From Rhabdophis nuchalis (taxonomy: Eukaryota > Chordata > Lepidosauria > Squamata > Natricidae), in assembly GCA_039707465.1 (NCBI GenBank), contig CM077645.1, positions 167,601,503 through 167,665,502 of the forward strand: DNA of 64,000 bases, read 5' to 3'. Positions 10,805 to 22,640 of the stretch are shown one piece after another. Both the position numbers and the translations under genes were made by a program. The first letter of the stretch is position 1. Each line of letters opens with the position of its first letter. The notes under the pieces are model-generated. The model worked only from the letters and a program-made list of their open reading frames with translations, was not told where the DNA came from and ran no database searches.

Positions 10805-11823
10805 ATATGGCCACTTGGCCACCCCAACGATGTCGTGGAAGTGCTGTCTCGGTGTCTGGAGGCCATGCGGGTCTGGATGGGGAGGAACAAACTCAGACTC
10901 AACCCGTCCAAAGACTGAGTGACTGTGGTTTCCGGCATCTCGATATAGCCAACTAACTCCATCGTTGGCTATCGGGGGCGAGTCATTGGCTCCCGCAGAA
11001 AGGGCCCACAACTTGGGCGTCCTCCTGGACTCATGGCTGTCCTTAGATGATCATGTGACGGCCGTGGCCAGGGGGGCCTTCTATCAGGTTTACCTGATAC
11101 GCCAGTTGCGTCCCTTTCTAGATCGAGATGCCCTACGCACGATCACTCAAGCCCTCGTTATTTCCCACCTAGACTACTGCAACGCCCTCTACATGGGGCT
11201 CCCCTTGAGGTGCACCCGGAGGCTCCAGCTAGTGCAGAATGCAGCCGCGCAGGAGATTCTGGGAGTTTCTCGTTACTCCCACATAACACCTCTCCTGCGC
11301 GAGCTGCACTGGCTGCCTGTGGTCTTCTGGGTGCGCTTCAAGGTGGTAGTTACCATCTTCAAAGCGCTCCATGGCATGGGTCCTGGTTACTTGAGAGACC
11401 GCCTCCTACCACATTCCTCCCTCCGACCTGTCCGCTCCCACAGAGTTGGCCTTCTCAGGGTGCTGTCAGCCGGTCAATGCCGACTGGAGACCCCCAGGGG
11501 AAGAGCCTTCTCTGTGGCGGGTCCGACGCTCTGGAACGACCTTCCCCCCGATATCCGCACCATCACGGACCTATGCCTCTTCCGTCGGATGGTAAAAGCT
11601 CATTTCTTTCATCTAGCCGGCCTGACATAGATTAGGGAATATTTTAATTCGTTATTTATGGGTTTTAATTATTTATTTAAATTTTAGCACAGCTCTACTG
11701 GTTTAATTGTTTTTATATTTTGTATATTGTGGGGTTTTATCTTTCTGTGCACTGCCCTGAGTCCCTTTTTTGGTGAAAAGGGCGATATATAAATTGAAAT
11801 AAAGTAAAGTAAAAGTAAAGTAA
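10805..11823 (+). mobile_element. L2-like LINE, 5'-truncated copy with RT 3' half and 3' UTR
   Basis: It begins after the RT catalytic motif (WPLGHPNDVVEVLSRCLEAM), continues to the end of the polyprotein (HFFHLAGLT stop at 11630) and has an AT-rich 3' UTR with the squamate L2-like terminus: CTGCCCTGAGTCCC, GGGCGATATATAAATTG, then an AAAGTAAAGTAA tail. The sharp 5' truncation and tail are typical of target-primed insertion. Confidence 0.85.
10965..11630 (+). pseudogene. L2-like LINE reverse transcriptase C-terminal fragment
   Basis: A 221-codon open frame covering the RT thumb and C-terminal domain of an L2-like LINE. Landmarks are NLGVLLDSWLSLDDHV, QALVISHLDYCNALYMG, LQLVQNAAA, ITPLLRELHWLPV, ALHGMGPGYLRDRL, LRPVRSHR and AGPTLWNDLPPDI. 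The portion upstream of codon 1 has an in-frame stop, and the catalytic palm is missing through 5' truncation, so there is no enzymatic potential. Paralogues lie at 15351, 19328 and 24149. Confidence 0.85.
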
Positions 11824-12854
11824 TATGTTGGGTGGTACAGTGCTAAAACCGGGAGACCTCACCTCAGACACCTAAGAAGTCCCATTGCAATCTTTCAAAC
11901 GTCAAGGTTTCTAAAGTTTGCTTTCAACCTTTTTCATGGCCTCCAGGATGAATTGCCAAATGCAAATACATCAGGTCTGTCATGCTTTATGGATAGGATG
12001 CTAATCTGTTTGCTGAGGACTCTTTTCTCATTGAATCATAGGAGAGAGCTACCCATGATATCCAAGAGCTGCATCAAACAAAATCTTAATGAAAATATGC
12101 TACTTGCAATGTGAAATTGCGAACTAATTTTGCATATATTGTTATACATTTCAGAAGATGAATAGACCTTCTAAAATCTAACTTTGTAAAAAGGGTCAAG
12201 ATTAAATAAAGCAGACTGGAAAAGAAAGAAGGCACAGAAAAGAAAGTGTTAACATTGTTAATGATAATAATTGGATTATTTAGTTGCTGTATAATTTAAA
12301 GTGACAAGACAGCACAAAGAAGGATTTGTAAAGAGTATCATGTGGAAACAATTTTAATATTCAAGGAACAAAAATAAGAAACATATTCACATCAAATATG
12401 TTGATGAGCGCATCACATTGTATCTAATTAGAACTGGAATTATTCATTAGTTATAAGGGGGAAGGGCAAGTAAAGTTCCTGGCATTAACTATTTGGGTGG
12501 AGGCTTATTTCAAAGTTTTGGGCGAAGTATGAATAACTTGCTGCCAAAATGCAGCAACATCACTCTGATTGTATACTAGGTGAAAATGTTTATTATTAAG
12601 CCTATAAGTCTAAAACCAGACCTACAATCAACACTGAATGAAAAAGGCATAATGGCGATCATTATAATTTTCTTCTCTTCTGCCCAGCTCTTCCTATGGG
12701 AAGGTATTTAAGTTATGGTGTAATCCAAGTAACTCATTTGCAGAACAACTTCAAGTGACTCTTAATAGGCCATTAAATAATTCATTTTTCAAGCCAGTTC
12801 TTTCTCTAAAGTGGTTTCCTGAGCCTGATGTTTTTCCAGAATTCCCAACTATAC
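11824..12854. other. Single-copy DNA
   Basis: Nothing recognised beyond ordinary AT-rich sequence. Confidence 0.4.
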
Positions 12855-12862
12855 ACTCATAG

Positions 12863-13035
12863 CAGGGGTGGGTTTCTGCAAGTTCGCACCTACTCACGAG
12901 AACCGGTTGGTGAAATTTAGAGAACCGGTGAGAGGGGGTTCCACCGGCGTACCTGGAAGTAAATCTGGCCCACCGCTGCCACTGACCCAACGGGAAGGAA
13001 AGGAAAGGAAGGAAAAAAGGAAGGAAGGAAGGAAA

Positions 13036-13079
<44 letters not shown>

Positions 13080-13323
13080 GAAGGAAGGAAGGAAGGAAGG
13101 AAGGAAGGAAGGAAGGAAGGAAGGAAGGAAGGAAGGAAGGAAGAAAGAATTTATCATCACAATTGAATCCAAAATTTTGGTTGCTAAGCAAGAGCGTTGT
13201 TAAATGAGTTTCACCACATTTTAAAAGGTGGCCACTCCCACCTGTCACATGACTGCCAAGCCACGCCCACAAAATAGGCCACACCTACAGAGTAGGTTCT
13301 AAAAAATTTGAAACCCACCCCTG
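12863..13323. mobile_element. hAT-type MITE with perfect 8-bp target duplication
   Basis: It starts CAGGGGTGGGTTTC and ends GAAACCCACCCCTG, a perfect 14-bp inverted repeat. Both sides carry ACTCATAG (12855-12862 and 13324-13331). Interior 'accggttct'-like blocks link it to the elements at 13568, 19863, 41202 and 48531. A long GGAA/GAAA tract occupies its middle. 8-bp duplications and CAG ends are hAT hallmarks. Confidence 0.9.
12993..13148. repeat. (GGAA)n/(GAAA)n microsatellite
   Basis: About 155 bp of GGAA and GAAA units inside the hAT MITE. The lysine/glutamate/arginine-rich and phenylalanine/serine/proline-rich frames over it are not genes. Confidence 0.95.
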
Positions 13324-13567
13324 ACTCATAGGAACTGGATTGTAAAAACCTGATCTATTCCAACCTTTACTTAATATAGGATCTAATTTTGAGATGCGAA
13401 AAACAGAAATCTAGATAAGGAAAGCTTATCTTTTCCCAAGCTTTCCATTCTGAGTAACTAATTCTCCTAATACTTAGCCAAAACTTGGCAATATCCATCT
13501 GGTAGCTATAATCTTGGGATGGGGAGGTGAAAAAGGCAAGATGACAATTACATCAATACAATTGAAG

Positions 13568-13843
13568 CAGTGGTGGCATTCACAATTTTTTACTACTGGT
13601 TCTGTGGGTGTGGCTTGGGCGTAGCATGACTTGGTGGGCGTGGCAGGGAAAGGCTACTGCAAAATCTCCATTCCTTCCCCACTCCAGGGGAAGGTTACTG
13701 CAAAATCCGCATTCCCTCCAGGTCAGCTGGGACTCGGGAGGCAGAGAATAGTCAGAGGTGCTATTTACCGGTTCTCCAAACTACCCAAAATTTTTGCTAC
13801 CAGTTCTCCAGAACTGGTCACAACCTGGTGAAAACCACCTCTG
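13568..13843. mobile_element. hAT-type MITE, second copy of the 'ccggttct' group
   Basis: Flanked by a perfect AATTGAAG duplication (13560-13567 and 13844-13851). The ends are CAGTGGTGGCATTCA and the complement of AACCACCTCTG. Interior GGTGTGGCTTGG, CAGCTGGGACTC and TTCTCCAGAACTGGTCA blocks are shared with 19863-20084. Non-coding. Confidence 0.9.
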
Positions 13844-14068
13844 AATTGAAGCTATGCTACTTTGTTTGAATATATGATGTCAAACTGTATCCTTAAGGAG
13901 CAAGGCTTTTATGATGCTGCCAACACCACCATCTTCCTTTCTTGACGAATTTGTATCTTCCTTTCTTGATGAATTCACTGCCTGACAATTTCTTCTTTTT
14001 GACATTTGCTACTAGGTGAACATCAGAGAAAAAAATGTATCTTATGCACAATCCTTCTTCAGAAGGAC

Positions 14069-14116
<48 letters not shown>

Positions 14117-14165
14117 TCGTATTTATAAGCCGCACCCATCTCACCACACAGGGACTCAGGGAAGC
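14069..14165 (-). mobile_element. L2-like LINE 3' terminus with (TTTA)n tail
   Basis: On the minus strand it reads CCTGAGTCCCTGTGTGG, GATGGGTGCGGCTTATAAAT and then an AAAT tail (14069-14115 on the plus strand as TTTA). Only the last 50 or so bases of the LINE are present. Confidence 0.6.
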
Positions 14166-14730
14166 TTACCTTCTCAATGAAATATTCTCTTCTTAGAGAT
14201 TATGTGAATCCTGAGCATATTAGTAGAAATAACTGAATCAGAAAAAGAAAGAATATATTCCATGTTTGAAAACATCAGCTGAAACTGGATTTCAAAATCA
14301 CTTTCTGAATGCTTTAGATTTTCATCGTTTAACAGAATTTTCATGCCTGTATTATTTATATAATATATATTTATATAATGTTATTCTTGCCATGTAAAAA
14401 AAATATCAGAGAAAATGAAAGTGAATAATGTATCAAGCCACAATCAATTTAAAAGGATTAGTGTTCAAAACTCTCTATATCATGCATATATAATATACAA
14501 GAGAAGGGAAAAGAAGGGGGAAAGTTTCTTTATGTGGATGTATGATAATTTTTCATAATTATAGATATCAAAGACAAGATATCTTATCAGCAACTGATTT
14601 CAAATTCAAAGTTTAATGGTCAGTGCAGATTTTGAAGCAAATAGTTCAAATGAATTGTGGCACTAAATGTCAAGCAAAAGCCAAACCCAACAAAATAAAA
14701 GGGGTTTGTCGTAATTTCATAAGCTAACCC
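14166..14730. other. AT-rich single-copy DNA
   Basis: No feature recognised. Confidence 0.4.
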
Positions 14731-14732
14731 AA

Positions 14733-14809
<77 letters not shown>

Positions 14810-14824
14810 TAATAACAATAATAA
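14733..14824. repeat. (AAT)n microsatellite
   Basis: About 90 bp of AAT trinucleotide units, slightly interrupted by AAC near the right end. Confidence 0.95.
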
Positions 14825-15084
14825 TCTTTATTGTAATTGTAATAATAAAATTACAATGAAATTGGTTATAAATATAAATTGATTGTACTTAACAGAAGGC
14901 AACAAACATTTGCGTTATGAAAATATGTCAATTACTATTTGTCTTTCTATCTTGTCTTAGAAAGTGTAATAAACTAATACATTTTTATTACTTTCAATAA
15001 GTTGTCATACTGAAATTGTGCCTGTAATATACTTGTTGGTTTCAAATACAAATAATAGTGGATTTTAAAAATAATATTAAACAA

Positions 15085-15825
15085 CTGTTACACCCACTTA
15101 AGGACATGGTCCTTTAGTGAACCACATTAAGTAAATGTAGCATATCCAATGGGCATTTTTTGTAATTTTCTGCCCAAAATATGGCCAAAAAAAAGCCATA
15201 CATTGCAGGACATTGCAACTGGCGATAAATAATCACATGATACCAATTGCCAAACACCCAAAAGACAATCGTGTAATTGGATGTATATCAATTGTAACTT
15301 TGAGGGCAGGTTGTAAGTACCATAGGTTTTTTGAAGTCCATCACTTACGAGATTGCGTTCTGCCACCGAGAGCCTCCCACCAGCCAGTACGCTCCCATAG
15401 AGAGGGTCTCCTCATGGTGCCGTCGGCTAAACAATGTCGACTGGTGACAACCAGGGGGAGAGTCTTCTCCATGGGAGCACCTGTCCTCTGGAACGAATTG
15501 CCCCTGGAATTAGGAACTATCCCTGACTTCCGCACCTTCCGCTGTGCTCTCAAAACCTTTTTTTTCCAACAAGCCGGGCTGGCATGAAAATGAATTTTTA
15601 AATATGAATTTTTATTAATTTTAATCGGGGCTTGTTTGGTTTTTAATTTTAAGAGAGGCCAAATTGTTTAATATGCTTTTAAAATTGTTTTTAACTTTTA
15701 TATATCTGTTTTACTTTGGCTGTACACCGCCCTGAGTCCTTTGGGAGTAGGGTGGTATAAAAAACTAATAAACCTAAACCTAAATCTAAACCATTAAATG
15801 ACTGGCTATAAGCCAAGAACTACCT
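15085..15825 (-). mobile_element. Degenerate TA-flanked MITE (copy 3) interrupted by a LINE
   Basis: Left part 15085-15350 and right part 15790-15825 (AGCCAAGAACTACCTATAG) resemble the reverse orientation of the family seen at 1985. The two halves are separated by an L2-like LINE fragment. The left terminus is badly eroded, so its start is approximate. Confidence 0.45.
15351..15788 (+). mobile_element. L2-like LINE short 3' fragment
   Basis: It encodes only the last 75 or so residues of the RT polyprotein in frame (PPRASHQPVRSHREGLL, GAPVLWNELPLELG, FFFQQAGLA, stop at 15587). A 3' UTR follows, ending CACCGCCCTGAGTCC, GGGTGGTATAAAAA and an AAACCTAAACCTAAATC tail. It lies inside the MITE at 15085-15825. 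Confidence 0.8.
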
Positions 15826-15830
15826 ATAGC

Positions 15831-18800
15831 TATTTTATTAATGAAATGTCATGGATTTTTTTTTCAAATGCTTTGTTGAAACACTGAGAGAGAGAATGCA
15901 CACATTCTATTGAAAAAATTACCCAATCAAAAAATTAGATAAGATTAGTCTGCCAGAACTAATTTTTGAGATAGCCTGCTGACTTTTAGTAATTACTACA
16001 TTGTTTTTAAAGTACGTAGAGATAATCTCTTTATAATCTGTTCTAAAATAATGTCAGATGTCAGACTTGGCTGTATAGCTTGACTGTAATTCCCTGGATG
16101 TCTCTTTTCTCTTATTTTTTTTTTAAATGGATGTTAGTCCTCTTCTAGCCATTTGGCACTTGGCACTCTGTTCTTCAGGATTTTCCAAAGATAATGCTTA
16201 AAGATTAGCAAAGTGGTGGGGAAAACTTTTAAAGTTGAACCCTTTTTGAGTTTAAAACAGTTGCTTCAGGATCAACACACATATTTCATATTCAAAATTG
16301 CTATGAACATGTTGGATGTGTTTCAAGCTTCAAACAACTGTTCCGAATTCAACACACTTCGTTTCAAGTTTGAGATTTTTCCAAAAGAAGAAGTATCAAT
16401 TTCAAAATGTTCCAGATTCAATATTATTTTGTACACATATCTTTTTGGCCAGATCATCAGCTTGTTGCTTGACTCCTTTACCTATGGTTTAAATTCTTTA
16501 AAGTAATGAAGATATTCCTTAAATAGATTTCTAATCATCTCACATGTCAATCCTATCATTCTTTTTATTCTCCACATAATTGCTTCTGGGAACTACATAC
16601 TGTATTAGAGAGGACTGAGTCAAAATACAGAGTTTGGTAGCCTTTCATTTGTTAGCGTTTTGTCATATTAATCTAACAGGTGATATTACTGATTCTCTTC
16701 TTTTTCATTTATTTGGATCATATCCAAGCAAGGAATTTTTGTTATTGACATTCTTCATTCAACCTCAGATTATTATGAACTTTTGCTTTCTGACACTAGT
16801 TTTGCACTTCTGACTCTTGTATTCCTTGACTACTTTTGTTTTCAAAAGTTTGTTTATTACGCAGTTACATTGGATTTTACTGTTTCTGGTTTTTCTTCTT
16901 CTTATTGGAATTGTTTGCAATTATGCTTTTCATATCTCAGTTTTCACGAAATCCCCTCTACCCTCCAATCCTTTAGATATTAGCTGCTCTGTGTAGAATT
17001 GTACTTATCATCAGTATTAAAATCCATCTTGTTGGGTCCAAAATGCACATTAAAATATACTAGTTTTAATTTTTTTAAAAAAATCAGTCATCCCAATCCC
17101 CAATCTTCTCACAACTTCAACTAAGTCCTCCTTATTATTTAGTATTAACTCAAGGATAAGTGATCTTCTTGTGCTTTCCTATAATTTTTTGAAAGTAAAT
17201 TTACTCACAAGTTCAAAATTGGCTTTGACTTTTTGAATTACATTGACTCATTTCAAGAACTAAGTTAGCTTTGTCCCTATTTCTGTGGTTCAGAAACTTG
17301 AACTTGAACCAGTTTGCTCTTTGTTAGTCCTCTTCCTGCCTCCCAGATCTCAGGTTCAGGTGAATTATTCCATTTTAAAGCAATCATCCAGACTCCGTAA
17401 ACAGCCTGGGGTTTTCATGCTAGAAGGGAAATAGGCACAACTCTTGCCAATTTTATTGTTTCATTTGTTTGGGGGGGCTACTGGTGGTACAGGCAGGATT
17501 GTAAGGATTAGCAAATAGTCAAAATACTCCAGATCAACCATGCTGCCTGCATTTGAAGCTAGATTTCCTGGAACCTGTCTAGATTGTTAAGGATTTATCT
17601 TCTTTATCCGATTACTATAGCTGCATGCAGTCATGCTTAGATATTCTGGGAAAAGCATCTGGTTGCAAAACTGTTGATATGTTATCATTATATTATTACA
17701 ATGTAATTAATTAACTAAACAAAATTTATTGGTGCCCAACTCTAGTGTATTTCCATATACAATATAGTGAGAAGCTTGAAATATTTCAAAAATTATAAAG
17801 ACAGCTCATTTTACTCTGAACATCTGTTTTATACAGCTCAAGGTATTTGGAATTTGAAGCTGGCATTTATCATTAATGGAATAGTCTTTTCACAATTTCT
17901 TGTTGGTCACTGATCTAAAAAAAAACCAATCAATAGAACGGAAGAGAATTCCTGACCCATTTCAGACTGATTTCAGATCAATTTCAGACTGCTTTGGTGA
18001 GATTGGGACAATAAAGACAGTGATGTTGTAGAAGACCCCAAGTAAAGATAAATCAAAATAGTTAAAGGAACTGGTAAACTGCTAGTTTTATCTCTAGCCA
18101 AAATTAAGATAGAAAGAATTCTTTGTAAACCTGGAGGATGGGGATAGAAATGGGAATGAAAAAGATAAAGTCAATGAAACAAAGAAAAATATATTATAGA
18201 ACATAGTAGATGCCATAGCCTCCAGGATTTCTAGTCTGCTGGTCCACTGCCAGTAAGGTAGAACTGAGAGCATGTGCTTATATTTCCCCTTCCTCTCTTA
18301 GTGTATACCTTTATGCATATACGTTTCGAGAAATTCAGTTCCAGTGAAATAATAAATCTATTCTAATTCTAAGGATAGTGTATACATACTGGTTTGGGAA
18401 CATGTCAGAGGAACAGGAGGACCATGTATCTAGCAAATCCGCAGCTTTAAGGTTTCAGAATCTGGCAAGGGTGAATTGAAGGTCAATTCAGATTTCTCTC
18501 TGCAACACTGGATATTCTCTGATTACTGAGAGGAAAATCAGGAGAATGCTTCAGGGAATACAGAGATACTACCAGTTATATAAAGAATATGTTTTAAGTG
18601 GAATTAAAAGAAATGAAAGATGAAAATCAAAGATGTGAATTAGAAGCAACCGTTAGCATAATGTCATCCAGTTGGGTTCAGGGGAGAAGTTACAGACTTT
18701 TCCATTGAAGTGTAGTCATCAATAATAAATAAATAGTTAATACAAAATAAATAAATTTACTAAATCTAAGTTAATAAATTATTTATTCTTGCTAAATAAA

Positions 18801-19327
18801 TTAAACCCAGTGGGATTACCATGTCTAGCTCAGGATATAGAACAGGAATTCCATTTTTGACCAGACAATTTACAAACTTTTTCCCTTCCCCGTATTAGAA
18901 GAAGACAGTAACAATGAAGCAAATCACTAACAATCTGTGTGGATCTTTCATCATTTCTCAATCAGCTGCTTCAGATAGATGCCTAATCTAATCATATGAC
19001 TTGCTTTGCCAATTAGTCTTAGTAGCTGCCTAAGTCAAACAGCAAATAGCCTCTGTCCTGGACAAGATTCAAAAATACACATAATCAGAGTTCACTGGCA
19101 TTGTTCCCGTTCAGCTCCTGCAAGCTGCCGAACCCTCTTGGCAATAAAAAAGAGAATTAGAATAAATCACAAGGGTCAGTAACGTGGCACCAACTGCTGC
19201 CAGAGCATTTGTTGCACTCTTAAATGATCTGCATGGCTCTCTTTAAATGAGTTTAAATAATTGTTAATTAATTATTTTTTAAAACTAACTTACACCTTGC
19301 TAAGCATTGCCAAATACTTCAGGATTT
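15831..19327. other. About 3.5 kb of AT-rich single-copy DNA
   Basis: No repeat termini, exon-like frame or RNA gene that I can support. Open frames at 16213-16506 and 16783-16983 are AT-driven and have no recognisable domain. Confidence 0.4.
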
Positions 19328-19818
19328 TAATAATATAATAATATATTTAATTTCTAGACCGCTCCCTCTCCCCAAGGGGACTCGGAGCGGTGCACAGGGA
19401 AATTAAGACAATAAATATATACAAAACAGTTAAAAACAGATTAAACATTAAGACCCTGCGCTAAAATTCCCCAAAACCAATCACGAAAACCCTAAACCCT
19501 ATAATACTGTAATAAGAGGCTACCCTAGGCCGGCCAAGCAGAAAAAGTGCGTCTTCAATTTCAGACGGAAGGAACGGAGGTCCGTGGTAATTCTAATATC
19601 GGGGGGGAGGTCGTTCCAGAGGGCAGGGCCCGCCACAGAGAGAGCCCTTCCCCTGGGCGTCGCCCGCTGACAAAGTCTAGTGGACGGCACCCGGAGAAGT
19701 CCCTCTCTGTGGGAGCGAATCGGCCGTGAGGAAGTATGGGGCAGAATCCGATCCCGCAGATAGCTAGGTCCCGAGCCATGGAGCGCTTTAAAGATGATGA
19801 CTAACACCTTTAGTAATT
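19328..19818 (-). mobile_element. L2-like LINE 3' fragment
   Basis: The minus-strand copy retains about 95 codons of the RT C-terminus (frame 19520-19822: FKALHGSGPSYLRDRI, RPIRSHREGLLRVPS, AGPALWNDLPPDI, THFFCLAGLG). A 3' UTR follows with GGAGCGGTCTAGAAA-type terminal sequence at about 19360. It is 5' truncated. Confidence 0.8.
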
Positions 19819-19862
19819 TCATTCCACTATCTCACAGGAACCTGGAAATTAAGGGTGTCCAT

Positions 19863-20084
19863 CAGTGGTGGGATTCAATTTTTTTTTACTACCAGTTCTG
19901 CGGGTGTGGCTTGGTGGGCATGGCAGGGGAGGATACTGTAAAATCTCCATTTCCTCCTGATCAGCTGGGACTCAGGAGGCAAAGAATAGGTGGGGACAGG
20001 GCCAGTCAGAGGTGGTATTTACCAGTTCTCTGAACTACTCAAAAAATTCTGCTACCGGTTCTCCAGAACTGGTCAGAACCTCTG
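19863..20084. mobile_element. hAT-type MITE, third copy of the 'ccggttct' group
   Basis: Perfect GTGTCCAT duplication at 19855-19862 and 20085-20092. The left end is CAGTGGTGGGATTCA. The right end stops at CAGAACCTCTG, about a dozen bases shorter than expected from the left end. Internal CAGCTGGGACTCAGGAGG and CTCCAGAACTGGTCAG match 13568-13843. Confidence 0.88.
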
Positions 20085-20092
20085 GTGTCCAT

Positions 20093-20911
20093 GGAGATGG
20101 ATCAAAAAGGCAAGGTGCTGGACACCACCAGAAAAAAATTGTGTCCCCTCCATTCATGTATATCATCTGATACAATAGTCACAGTTTTCTTGTTTGCAGC
20201 ATAAAAAAATACAAGCATACAGATAATCATGTGTGCAGTGTTAATGTGATAATTTAAAAAAATTAAGCAGAATGTATTATGTAAAGAAATTAATTAGCCT
20301 TGCACAGAGCAGTTTAGGAACACAGTTTGATAGCAAATGGACAATGTCCAATAATGTGGTGAGCAGAAGCATCCTATGTCACATAAAGCATAATAATTCA
20401 AAATGTATGAAGAATATTCAGGATGTGCTGGGATTATGACTTTCAAGAGTTAAAGAATGAGTTGAAACAACTGAGTATATTTCAACAGGACAAAAAAGAG
20501 GAAGGGGAAAAGAGATGGCGTATCAAGTGAATGTAGGAAAAGAACCAACTGCTTTAGGTTACAAACTGTTAAACATTATGTAAAACCAAATTGTTGAATA
20601 ATGGGACAAGCTGCCCAGGGATTCAGGTTTTGTTGAAAGAATTTGTAATTCATTTTCTCTTGGAAATTTTCCAGGAGAGGCTGGTTAGACATATTTTTAT
20701 GTCTGGGATACTTTCACACATGACACTAAAAGCATCCATGCTCCTCCCTTGCATTATTACCGCACACATAAATGTTGTCAATGAAGAAATGAAAACAGTA
20801 AGAGTCTTGAAATCAGATTTTCAGTCTAGACAGTATACATTTTAAATTCAAATTACTAAAGCAGAGTGTTGCTATAGGTCACCAGTGAAATTGTCTAGAA
20901 TGTATAAAGGC
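20093..20911. other. Single-copy DNA
   Basis: Nothing recognised. Confidence 0.4.
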
Positions 20912-21300
20912 ACTCCAAAATTTATGGCTAAATTGACTTCTTTGATCAGGAAAAAGACAGTGTCTACATTTATTCCTGAATGGAACCCTCTTAAAAACTT
21001 TTTGCATGAAACAAAAAGAAAAGAACTTACAATATATGGTTCTGATTATTAGAAAGACTAGATTATAAAAAGGAGAGAGTTACACTGTAACCATAGGGTC
21101 TAACTGTACTTATAACTGCTATAAAGAAGATTGGAAGCTACTTCTTTGTATCTTATTTATTTATTTTCTATTTTTTCCTCTTTTCTTGAACTTTTAACTT
21201 TTTTTCTCTTCCTTCTTCTTTCCCTTTCCTCACTTTATATTAGTTTGTATTAGTTTTGAAGCTTCCTTTTAAAAATCGTTAATACAATTATATACCGCAA
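20912..21300 (+). mobile_element. L1 LINE 3' end, copy 1
   Basis: The conceptual translation near 20920-21050 resembles the extreme C-terminus of L1 ORF2 (IPEWNPLKNFLHE followed by ELTIYGSDY and stop). It is followed by a pyrimidine-rich 3' UTR. A clearly related block lies at 34556-34945, sharing TTATATTAGTTTG and ATTATAAAAAG stretches. Confidence 0.55.
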
Positions 21301-21701
21301 AAAATTAAGGGGAAAATACAAAAAACACTATTAGTACCCTAAACAAAAACAACAATGCGTCCTGGATTAAGGCACTCGTCAGACAAGACAATTCCTATGA
21401 CCCATGGGAATTCAGTTCCTTGTAAATCTTTGCATCAAAACTATCTCTGTTACACAGAATGGAACGAGATTAAAATGTATTGCCAATTTACTATTTGCTG
21501 ACTTCTTTTAATCTCCCTGCATGTTGACTGCTCTCTATGTTCAGCCATCTGTACATAGCCACTTACCACATGAAGCCTCTGGCTTGTATTTTGCAGGTTT
21601 CATGTGGCAAAATGCAACATCCAAATGACATGCTATGTGAAGGACTTAAATGGACTAAAATGCAACTAACTGGTCACATGAATTAGCTACAATGACAACT
21701 A

Positions 21702-22108
21702 CAGCTAGTCCTCGACTTACAACAGTCTGTTTAGTGAACGTTCAAGATTACAACAGCACTGAAAAATGTGACATGCTCATTTTTCATAGTTATGACCTTT
21801 GCAGCATCTCCATGATCACATGATCAAAATTCAGGTGCTTGGCAACTGGTTCATATTTATGACCTTTGCTGCGCCCAGGTTATGTAATCACCTTTTGCGA
21901 CCGTTTGACAAGCAAAGTCTCTGGGGAAGCCACATTCAGTTAACAACCATGTTACTAACTTAACTGCAGTGATTCACTTAACAATTGTAGAAAGAGAAGT
22001 TATCAAATGGGGCAAAACAACATAAATGTTGTTTATTTAAATGTTAAATAAACTTAACAACATAAATGTACTAGAGCTCAACTGTGGTTGTAAGTCCAGG
22101 ACTACCTG
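21702..22108 (+). mobile_element. TA-flanked MITE (pogo/Tigger-like), copy 4
   Basis: The ends are CAGCTAGTCCTCGACTTAC and GTAAGTCCAGGACTACCTG with TA on each side. This is the best-preserved copy of the family in the window (GATCACATGATCAAAATTCA, TTTGCGACCGTTTGACAAGC). Near 22018-22070 it carries a local duplication and small palindrome not seen in the other copies. Confidence 0.85.
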
Positions 22109-22399
22109 TACTAGAGATGCGGGGGGGACGGGGACACACAATAGAAGCAGGCTAAAGAAGTGCCAGTCCATATCAATCTTTTGATGAAAGCCAAGTCTAG
22201 AAATAGACACAGCAGGAATTCCATTACTTTATTGTTGTCGGGTAAATTAACAGAATCGTGAAAGTCTGTCCCAAACCTTCACTGCCTCTTTTTAAGGACA
22301 AGAAGGAGCTGTCCTGTGTCTCTTTTTCAAGCTTTTTATTTTCCTAGGGCCAAGCAACCTTTTCATTTCTCCTAACATCTTCTCAAGATTAAGGCTGCT

Positions 22400-22640
22400 T
22401 GCTCTTAACTATAGGTCAGCGGTAGGTAATGATTTGGGTCAATAGGCACGGTGCGGTGTACTGGTGAAGGTTATGGAGATTTGAGTTCAAGTTGACGGTG
22501 CATCCTAGAAACTGAATGATTTTTTCAATCCACCTTCCTCCAGGGCTATTCTTTCAGGGTGTAATGGGACATGAGCACATTATGTACTCCACTTTAAGCA
22601 CCAGAGCAAAAAGCAGAATATAAATGTGTAAATTTAGAAT
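22400..22640 (+). mobile_element. Possible MIR-like/CORE-type SINE remnant
   Basis: Features weakly resembling the squamate MIR-like SINE: GATTTGAGTTCAAGTTG (B-box-like) and a CAGAATATAAATGTG terminus. The central part is unrecognisable. Confidence 0.3.

Noticed and set aside
12751..13284. 177-codon frame rich in Phe/Ser/Pro/Leu and its sense-strand Lys/Glu/Arg counterpart
   Set aside because: Both are translations of the GGAA/GAAA microsatellite within a MITE.
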